Below are positions 7,694 through 12,484 of a DNA stretch of 14,159 nt, piece by piece (the first letter of the stretch is position 1; each line of letters opens with the position of its first letter). Source of the stretch: Bacteroidota bacterium (GTDB lineage: Bacteria; Bacteroidota; Ignavibacteria; Ignavibacteriales; Melioribacteraceae). The stretch lies in the NCBI GenBank assembly GCA_023381535.1, contig JAMCSN010000234.1, positions 1 to 14,159 of the forward strand. Reading direction: 5' to 3'. A program made the translations under genes and the position numbers. The notes under the pieces are model-generated. The model did not search any database. It was given only the letters and a program-made list of their open reading frames with translations, and was not told the DNA's origin.

Positions 7694-8467
7694 ATGAAAA
7701 CCAAACTGGATATTGCAAAAAATTGGCTGCCGAGATACACTGCAACAAATCTTGATGAATTTGGCGACTATATGCTGCTGACTAATTTTGACAATTACGT
7801 TACAAAGTTTTCTGAGAAATTTGGATGTGATATTAGAGGCGAAGGAAAACCGATGCAAACGGCAACAAATTCCTCAGGCCTCTCGATAATCAATTTCGGA
7901 ATTGGTTCTGCAAATGCAGCAACTATAATGGATCTTCTGGTTGCCCGTTCCCCGAAAGCAGTTTTATTCCTCGGCAAATGCGGTGGCTTAAAACGATCGA
8001 CCGAAATAGGTCACTTCATTTTACCTATTGCAGCAATACGCGGAGAAGGAACAAGTAATGATTATTCTCCACCGGAAGTTCCGGCGCTTCCTTCGTTCAA
8101 ACTTCACAAGTTTGTTTCCGATAAAATCATCTCGCACAAATTAGAATACAGAACCGGTGTTATTTACACGACAAACCGGCGTTTGTGGGAATGGGACGAA
8201 AACTTCAAAAAGTATTTACGAACACTCGGTGCAATTGCTATTGATATGGAAACCGCTACTTTATTCGTAGTAGGATATAAAAATCAGATTGCCCGCGGTG
8301 CGCTGCTGCTTGTTTCCGATTTGCCGATGATTCCTTCCGGCGTGAAAACAGAAAAATCGGATCAATCGGTAACGCAAAAATTCGTCGATCTTCATCTCAA
8401 CATCGGTATTGAAGCGATGACAGAAATCGGTGAAAAAGGTGAAAGAATAAAACATTTTACATTCTAA
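7694..8467 (+). CDS. AMP nucleosidase (short Bacteroidota-type)
   Basis: A 257-residue member of the PNP/UDP phosphorylase superfamily closely resembling the short AMP nucleosidases of Bacteroidota, which split AMP into adenine and ribose 5-phosphate in the cytosol. The motifs are KNWLPRYT at the N-terminus, INFGIGSANAATIMDLL, LFLGKCGGL, ILPIAAIRGEGTSNDY, TTNRRLWEWD, IDMETATLF (the Met-Glu pair contacts ribose in this fold) and LLVSDLPMIPSGVKTE. It lacks the large N-terminal domain of E. coli Amn. I chose the ATG at 7694 (MKTKLDI) because family members start there and are near this length. In-frame ATGs at 7661 and 7688 are alternatives; the 7661 start would overlap the PAP2 gene by 23 nt. 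Confidence 0.9.
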   Translation: MKTKLDIAKNWLPRYTATNLDEFGDYMLLTNFDNYVTKFSEKFGCDIRGEGKPMQTATNSSGLSIINFGIGSANAATIMDLLVARSPKAVLFLGKCGGLKRSTEIGHFILPIAAIRGEGTSNDYSPPEVPALPSFKLHKFVSDKIISHKLEYRTGVIYTTNRRLWEWDENFKKYLRTLGAIAIDMETATLFVVGYKNQIARGALLLVSDLPMIPSGVKTEKSDQSVTQKFVDLHLNIGIEAMTEIGEKGERIKHFTF

Positions 8468-8556
8468 AGTTGGCATTGATGTTGATTAACTACTATGCAC
8501 AGATGCGAAATAATGAGCAATCGCGGCTGAATCTAAGATTTAAGGAATATTTTTTC

Positions 8557-8569
8557 GTACATAGTGTAC
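8557..8569. promoter_or_regulatory. Candidate operator palindrome
   Basis: GTACA, a TAG spacer and TGTAC form a perfect 5-bp inverted repeat, 42 nt upstream of the ATG at 8611. Position and symmetry suit a dimeric repressor or activator site for the secreted-protein gene. The factor is unknown, and with arms this short a chance occurrence is possible. Confidence 0.35.
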
Positions 8570-8598
8570 AAATTGCGTAGTATTAATTAGACATCAGT

Positions 8599-8605
8599 AG
8601 GAGGG
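8599..8605 (+). promoter_or_regulatory. Strong Shine-Dalgarno site before the small secreted protein
   Basis: AGGAGGG lies 5 nt before the ATG at 8611 and fixes that start. Such a strong site is exceptional here: most household genes in the window have none. Confidence 0.8.
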
Positions 8606-8610
8606 ACAAA

Positions 8611-9042
8611 ATGAAACGATTATTTAGTTTTGAAATTATACTTTTCACACTTGTGGCTTTCAACTCACAGGTTAAGTATGCCCAAGCAAATGATGAGAAT
8701 ACGGTTAAATCCACTCTTAAAAATTTGTTGGAGTTTAGCAAAACCAAAGCCTACGATAAAGCCGCAAGCTTAATTGCATACGAAGGTGACGACAAAAATA
8801 GAATTCACAAGGATTCCTTCAATCCATCCAACAAAGAGGAATTAAACCAGGTAAAAAGAATTTGCAAAAAAATTACGGCGCTTCTCGAATTAAGCAGCAA
8901 GTATGAATTCGGCGATTTCAAATCTTCCGATTCCGGTGTGTATACAATGCAGGTTGTCTTTATAAGTGGGGAACAAAAGTTGGCTACAACATTCAACTTT
9001 GAGAAAACCGGAAAAGGATTTTTGTTAGTAAGTATGAATTAG
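8611..9042 (+). CDS. Small exported protein of unknown function
   Basis: The 143-residue product begins with a clear signal peptide: a basic MKR, a hydrophobic run to about residue 20, and a likely cut near residues 24-26 (AQA|ND). The mature part is about 117 residues, Lys- and Glu-rich. It starts with an amphipathic helix (TVKSTLKNLLEFSKTK) and ends in alternating strands (YTMQVVFISG, LATTFNFEKTGKGFLLVSMN). The overall pattern of helix followed by antiparallel sheet resembles small periplasmic NTF2-like or DUF4878-type domains, but I cannot assign a family. There is no lipobox Cys at the cut site, so it is probably soluble in the periplasm or secreted. It appears monocistronic, with its own palindrome and strong SD upstream, and converges on the EamA gene. 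Confidence 0.8.
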   Translation: MKRLFSFEIILFTLVAFNSQVKYAQANDENTVKSTLKNLLEFSKTKAYDKAASLIAYEGDDKNRIHKDSFNPSNKEELNQVKRICKKITALLELSSKYEFGDFKSSDSGVYTMQVVFISGEQKLATTFNFEKTGKGFLLVSMN

Positions 9043-9099
9043 AAAATTTCAGACTGCCGACAACATAATTCCTTTAAATGATAATTGCGCATAACATGG

Positions 9100-9987
9100 T
9101 TATGTTTCACTTCCCTTTTTAACCAGCACAACTCCAGCTAGAATTATTACTGCAGCAATTATTATGTTGAAAGAAATTACTTCACCCAAAACCAGCCATC
9201 CCAAGAACAATGCAATTACCGGATTGATATAAGCATACGTCGAGACAAACGAGACCGGCAAATGTGCAATGGCATAAACGTAAGATACAAATCCAACTAA
9301 AGAGCCGAATACAACTAAATAGGCTAACGCGAATAAACTTTCGGAAGAAATAGTAAATTTAGAAAACTCACCTAACGCACCCGCAAGCAATATTAAAACA
9401 ATTCCTGTGATCATCATTTGAATAGCGGCTCCCATTAAAGGATGCACACTAACCTTTTTATATTTTGAATACACTGTTCCGCCTGACCAGCCGATAACAC
9501 CAATCATTAAACCTATTATACCTGTGAGGTAATTCTGAACAAACAAACTTTTCAGATCGAGACCAAATATTAAACCAACACCGGCAAATCCAAAAAGCAG
9601 ACCGCCTAATATTTTTAAATTGAACCGTTTTCCATGCGGCATCAACGAATCAATTCCAACAATCCAGAATGGAACTGTCGTAACCAAGAGCGCACTCAGA
9701 CCGCTTGGAATATATTCTTCCGCAAATGTTAGTAAGCCGGTACCCATTCCAAGTAGGGTTAAACCCATGATTGCAAGATGAATCCATTCTTCTTTTTTCG
9801 GCAGCTTGTATCCTCGAAGAATTAGAATTAGAAAAAGTATTGGACCAGCGATAAGGAAACGTAATCCGCAAAAAAGAGCTGCCGGTAATTCTTTTACTCC
9901 AATTCGAATTGCCAAATATGTAGTCCCCCAAAAGAAGCATACTGCCATCCACGCTAAGTACGCACGGAGGTTTTTTTCTTTTGTCAT
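9100..9987 (-). CDS. EamA/DMT-family transporter
   Basis: A 295-residue inner-membrane protein with ten hydrophobic helices arranged as two EamA repeats, the drug/metabolite transporter layout. The first repeat starts at AWMAVCFFWGTTYLAIR and includes GLRFLIAGPILF and a fourth helix, LSALLVTTVPFWI. The second covers about residues 155-290 and includes SFVSTYAYINPVIALFLGWL, a typical final-helices signature, and ends in a basic KKG tail. Such proteins usually export amino acids or other small metabolites; the substrate cannot be assigned. The ATG at 9987 is clear, with at most a weak AGGTT before it. It is monocistronic and divergent from the cupin gene. Confidence 0.9.
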   Translation of the reverse strand: MTKEKNLRAYLAWMAVCFFWGTTYLAIRIGVKELPAALFCGLRFLIAGPILFLILILRGYKLPKKEEWIHLAIMGLTLLGMGTGLLTFAEEYIPSGLSALLVTTVPFWIVGIDSLMPHGKRFNLKILGGLLFGFAGVGLIFGLDLKSLFVQNYLTGIIGLMIGVIGWSGGTVYSKYKKVSVHPLMGAAIQMMITGIVLILLAGALGEFSKFTISSESLFALAYLVVFGSLVGFVSYVYAIAHLPVSFVSTYAYINPVIALFLGWLVLGEVISFNIIIAAVIILAGVVLVKKGSET

Positions 9988-10052
9988 TTAATCTGAACCT
10001 GAGATTTGGAGTTCAAAAATAATCTTTTTACAGCAAGCAATGACGATTTTAA

Positions 10053-10087
10053 TTTCGTTAAATGAGAATAAAATTTTTGTAGTTTTG
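10053..10087 (+). promoter_or_regulatory. Candidate promoter for the cupin/barrel operon
   Basis: TAGTTTTG (10080-10087) matches the Bacteroidota -7 box TAnnTTTG exactly. TTTCG (10053-10057), 22 nt upstream, is an imperfect -33 box. Transcription would start about 60 nt before the ATG at 10156. AT-rich surroundings make chance matches likely. Confidence 0.3.
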
Positions 10088-10155
10088 TGACAAATGATTC
10101 TGCTATAAATTGTTCGTATTGTTTTTGCGAATGATAAAAACGATTGAAGTTTAAG

Positions 10156-10482
10156 ATGAACATAAAGCAAACCAAAAATATCTTTGATGAAATTCCGGAT
10201 AATTTAGTTAATGAGATGTTCGAAGAATTAATTTCTTCAAAAGAATTTAAGCTGGAGCGCATAATTTCTAAAGGTCATTCCTCGCCCAAAGGATTCTGGT
10301 ATGATCAGGAAAAGAATGAATTCGTTCTGCTCCTTTCCGGTTCTGCCAAACTAAGTTTTGAAAATGGTGAATCGTTTGAATTGAAACCAGGAGACCGTTT
10401 GATTATACCTCCGCACGAGAAACACAGAGTAGATTGGACAGATCCCGAACAAAATACAATTTGGCTGGCATTGCATTACTAA
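10156..10482 (+). CDS. Small cupin-domain protein
   Basis: A 108-residue single-domain cupin with a helical N-terminal extension (about residues 1-35). The beta-barrel carries GHSSPKGFWYDQEKNEFVLL as cupin motif 1 and LKPGDRLIIPPHEKHRVDWT as motif 2, and ends WLALHY. Motif 1 has a His before the barrel and a Glu at the usual metal-ligand place, and motif 2 has the second His, so metal binding is plausible. The reaction or ligand is unknown. I chose the ATG at 10156 (MNIKQTK) over an in-frame TTG four codons upstream. The barrel-protein gene starts 1 nt after its stop, so the two form an operon. Confidence 0.85.
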   Translation: MNIKQTKNIFDEIPDNLVNEMFEELISSKEFKLERIISKGHSSPKGFWYDQEKNEFVLLLSGSAKLSFENGESFELKPGDRLIIPPHEKHRVDWTDPEQNTIWLALHY

Positions 10483-10483
10483 A

Positions 10484-11032
10484 ATGAATACAAAAATTTA
10501 TTACATAATATTTTTTCTGTGCACTTTTGTTTTAACTGCTAAAGCACAAATCAATTCATTCAACGTCGGTGGTTCAATTCATGTCGGAAGCATTGCAGGC
10601 AATTCACCCTCGGTCACAAGTTTGGGCGGAACAGTTTTTTTCGACTTCTATCCTTGGTTCGAATACGATGTTTCGTTTAGGTTCGGATATACTTACTCAC
10701 AAAAAGCGGAACAATTCATTCCTGAAAACCGCGCTGGGCGTTATTATCCCTTTATAAAAGTTTTATCGCTTAAAGGATTCATCCGACAAGATTTGTCTTT
10801 TCCAATTTACTTGGAGGAAGGCGCCGGAATTATTTACTTGAACGACCGAACTTTTCCGGACGTGAACAACTGGCAAGTTGGAACTTCCTTTTCAGCTTCA
10901 GTCGGTTATGATTTTAGAAAGATTGACGAGAAAGGTTTTTGCATGAATCTCGGACTGGATTATGGTGTAACATTCACTCAAACAACCGCGAATTATTTTC
11001 TAGTTTTTCTGCAAACGCAGTTCTACTTTTAA
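10484..11032 (+). CDS. Small outer-membrane beta-barrel protein
   Basis: A 182-residue exported protein. Residues 1-22 are a signal peptide ending AKAQ. The mature chain is built of alternating aromatic/polar strands separated by Gly- and Asn-containing turns (for example GGTVFFDFYPWFEYDVSFRF and SASVGYDFRKID) and finishes with an aromatic strand ending in Phe (LQTQFYF), the signal for outer-membrane insertion. The size fits an 8-stranded OmpA/OmpX-like barrel. No porin family can be named. It starts 1 nt after the cupin stop. Its last 68 codons are repeated at 11539-11745, so the gene was once duplicated. Confidence 0.82.
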   Translation: MNTKIYYIIFFLCTFVLTAKAQINSFNVGGSIHVGSIAGNSPSVTSLGGTVFFDFYPWFEYDVSFRFGYTYSQKAEQFIPENRAGRYYPFIKVLSLKGFIRQDLSFPIYLEEGAGIIYLNDRTFPDVNNWQVGTSFSASVGYDFRKIDEKGFCMNLGLDYGVTFTQTTANYFLVFLQTQFYF

Positions 11033-11049
11033 TAAACAGGAATTTGTAG

Positions 11050-11093
11050 CCTTCAAGGTTCGCAAGCTGTTTTCAAAATTCTAACCTTGAAGG
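11050..11093. repeat. CCTTCAAGGTT inverted repeat
   Basis: CCTTCAAGGTT (11050-11060) and AACCTTGAAGG (11083-11093) form a perfect 11-bp stem around a 22-nt loop. Palindromes built on AACCTTCAAGGTT occur as dispersed intergenic repeats in related bacteria, from general knowledge. It lies just after the barrel gene and could end its transcript, though no T-run follows. It also sits close to the point where the toxin remnant loses its N-terminal part. Confidence 0.6.
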
Positions 11094-11118
11094 TTTATCT
11101 GAAAATTATTGCTTATAA

Positions 11119-11280
11119 TATATGTTCTGGTATAATGAAATAATGCCTATATCGCTTTTAGCGGTCTTCGGAAAAAATGATAAAATAGATTTAAGTCATA
11201 AGGAAAAATTAGCATTGAAGAAAGTTGTGGCTGCAATTATTAAACAGTTTAAGGGAGAAGAACATGGGCAGAGCATATAA
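11119..11280 (+). pseudogene. RelE/HigB-type toxin, C-terminal remnant
   Basis: This frame, after a TAA at 11116-11118, reads YMFWYNEIMPISLLAVFGKN and continues through a lysine-rich helix to a TAA at 11278-11280. The pattern of a hydrophobic strand ending in GKND, then DLS and a helix with KLALKKVV, matches the last 45-50 residues of RelE/HigB toxins paired with NadS/HigA-like antitoxins; those toxins are usually about 100-110 residues. The N-terminal half is missing and in its place lie the CCTTCAAGG repeat and the barrel gene, so the toxin should be inactive. The 3' end overlaps the antitoxin start by 17 nt, the normal toxin-first arrangement. A 52-residue ORF could still start at the ATG at 11122. 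Confidence 0.6.
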
Positions 11281-11545
11281 AAAAATCATGGCTGGCTTAG
11301 AGGAAACGTTGGCATTCGCAAAAGGCGAGCCCGCTAAAGTAAGAGTAATTGTGCCTGCACAGGTCAAAGCCATTCGTGAAAATCTAAATATGACGCAGGA
11401 AGAATTTGCTGAAGCTTTTCGAGTCAGTGTAAATACGTTAAGACATTGGGAACGTGGCAACCGTGTCCCCCAAGGGCCTGCGGCTGCATTATTAAAAGTC
11501 ATTCAGCACAAACCCAAGATTGTGATGCAAGCTTTGGCAGAATAA
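11264..11545 (+). CDS. XRE/HigA (NadS-like) antitoxin, toxin partner truncated
   Basis: The 93-residue protein has an N-terminal helical part (about 1-30) and an XRE-type helix-turn-helix (about 35-75): AIRENLNMTQEEFAEAFRVS then TLRHWERGNRVPQGPAAALL. This is the usual pattern of HigA/NadS-type antitoxins, which bind their toxin and repress their own operon. The ATG at 11264 has a GGGAGAAG stretch just upstream and lies inside the toxin remnant's reading frame. Family length suggests the coding sequence is complete. Its last codons and stop (GAATAA, about 11540-11545) lie in DNA that aligns with the barrel gene copy, so its true C-terminus may have been altered by the junction. With its toxin truncated it is probably an orphan regulator. 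Confidence 0.8.
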   Translation: MGRAYKKIMAGLEETLAFAKGEPAKVRVIVPAQVKAIRENLNMTQEEFAEAFRVSVNTLRHWERGNRVPQGPAAALLKVIQHKPKIVMQALAE

Positions 11546-11745
11546 TTTATCTAAACGACCGAAGATTCAGCGATGTAAACAGCTGGCAAATGGGTACTAC
11601 TTTCGCCGCATTAATTGGATATGATTTTCGTAAGATAGATTCAAATGGATTTTCATTCGCGCCCGGTTTGGATTACGGAGCTACATTCACTCAAACAACC
11701 GCAAATTATTATTTCGTCTTCTTACAATGTCAATACTATTTCTGA
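11539..11745 (+). pseudogene. 3' fragment of a second beta-barrel gene copy
   Basis: This stretch aligns without gaps to codons 115-182 of the barrel gene at 10484 (constant offset of 713 nt) and shares about 48 of 68 residues, including IIYLNDR, GYDFRKID, GLDYG and TFTQTTANY. It ends with the matching C-terminal aromatic strand (QCQYYF) and a TGA. No start, signal peptide or first 114 codons are present; the toxin-antitoxin remnant lies where they should be. The frame stays open upstream to about 11446 only as a shadow of the antitoxin. It is most likely a dead remnant of a tandem duplication. Weak similarity continues for about 25 nt past both stop codons. Confidence 0.8.
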
Positions 11746-11820
11746 AAAATGGAAATTTGCCGCTTCCAAAATTTGTGGGCTGTCTTTGTTCACCACTCCA
11801 AGAATAAACGTTTAGCCGCT

Positions 11821-12174
11821 CTATTTGTGAACAATGATATTTTCTTTTGTCAGCTCAATAAAAGAATTTTCTTTTAGCAGTGAAATCATTTCATCAAGCT
11901 GCTTCTCAAAAATTTCTTTCAGTTTGCTGTTAAAAATGTTTCCCGTTGTAATCAAAAGAAGTTTGTAGGGCTGCTGGTTAAGCTTAAACGACTGAAGAAA
12001 GTCGGTGTCTTTACTTATTACAATTCTCTCTTCAGCAAAAGAAATTTGATTTATCTCTTCGTCTGTAGTTGAATTTTTGTTTGGAAGTTCGAGTGTATGG
12101 ATTGAATCAAATCCTTTTTCCTTAAGCCAAGATGCTAGACTCTTTGGTAGTTGAGCATCAACCAAGAATTTCAT
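11821..12174 (-). CDS. DUF5615 PIN-like toxin
   Basis: A 117-residue protein of the DUF5615 (PIN-like/Mut7-C) family, the presumed toxin of DUF433-DUF5615 toxin-antitoxin pairs. Acidic residues expected at a metal-dependent nuclease site are visible: D6 (FLVDAQL), the DEE run at 38-40, and D56 and D58 (ISKDTDF). The fold suggests RNase activity, but I know of no well-established target. Its ATG overlaps the antitoxin stop by 4 nt (ATGA at 12171-12174), so translation is coupled with antitoxin first. Length is normal and the gene looks intact. Confidence 0.85.
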   Translation of the reverse strand: MKFLVDAQLPKSLASWLKEKGFDSIHTLELPNKNSTTDEEINQISFAEERIVISKDTDFLQSFKLNQQPYKLLLITTGNIFNSKLKEIFEKQLDEMISLLKENSFIELTKENIIVHK

Positions 12175-12407
12175 ATTGCAATTCTGTTAATACTTTTTAC
12201 TTGGCTAAGTTTTGTTGCGTAGTTTAAGCAGGCAAGAATATCTTCTCTCTCAAGGTCTTCGTAATCCTTTAAAATCTGCTCTATAGTCATACCGGAACTA
12301 AGCAATTCTAAAATTGTTTCGACAGGATAGCGTAAATTTCTAATAACCGGTTTACCGTGGCAGATCTTAGGATCAATCGTAATTCGATTCAAATTTTTTT
12401 CTTCCAT
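12171..12407 (-). CDS. DUF433 antitoxin
   Basis: A 78-residue DUF433 protein, the presumed antitoxin of the pair. ITIDPKICHGKPVIRNLRYP is the family's hallmark, followed by VETILELLSSGMTIEQILKD and a helix, EDILACLNYA. The region folds as a small winged or helix-turn-helix domain in relatives and probably binds the operon's own promoter. The ATG at 12407 has AGGTGG 5-10 nt upstream (within 12413-12421), an SD with one mismatch. A candidate promoter lies just before it. Confidence 0.88.
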   Translation of the reverse strand: MEEKNLNRITIDPKICHGKPVIRNLRYPVETILELLSSGMTIEQILKDYEDLEREDILACLNYATKLSQVKSINRIAI

Positions 12408-12431
12408 TACGACTCCACCTTAATTCCAAAC

Positions 12432-12462
12432 GAAATATACTTTCTTCTCAGTCTAAGCACAA
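12432..12462 (-). promoter_or_regulatory. Candidate promoter for the DUF433/DUF5615 operon
   Basis: On the minus strand, TTG (12460-12462) is followed after 20 nt by TATATTTC (12432-12439), one mismatch from TAnnTTTG. Transcription would start near 12425, about 18 nt before the ATG and just ahead of the SD. This would let the pair be expressed independently of the large aromatic enzyme gene upstream. Confidence 0.4.
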
Positions 12463-12484
12463 CATCGATATTAATGCATGAAAG

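Noticed and set aside
9090..9104. CATAAC-ATG-GTTATG inverted repeat between the converging exported-protein and EamA genes
   Set aside because: Six-bp AT-rich stem with no T-run, overlapping the EamA stop codon; too weak to call a terminator.
9650..9952. A 100-codon minus-strand ORF within the EamA gene
   Set aside because: Alternative frame of a clear ten-helix transporter, with no recognisable domain.
10144..10155. TTG start for the cupin gene, four codons upstream of the ATG
   Set aside because: The ATG at 10156 is a better start and no SD supports the TTG.
11446..11745. A 99-codon plus-strand ORF joining antitoxin DNA to the barrel fragment
   Set aside because: Its first third is the antitoxin read in another frame; only the part from about 11539 resembles a real protein, and it has no start or signal peptide.
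10484..11745. Possibility that the repeated barrel sequence is a phase-variation cassette
   Set aside because: The two copies are only about 70 percent identical in protein, and no recombinase or site-specific repeat is visible.
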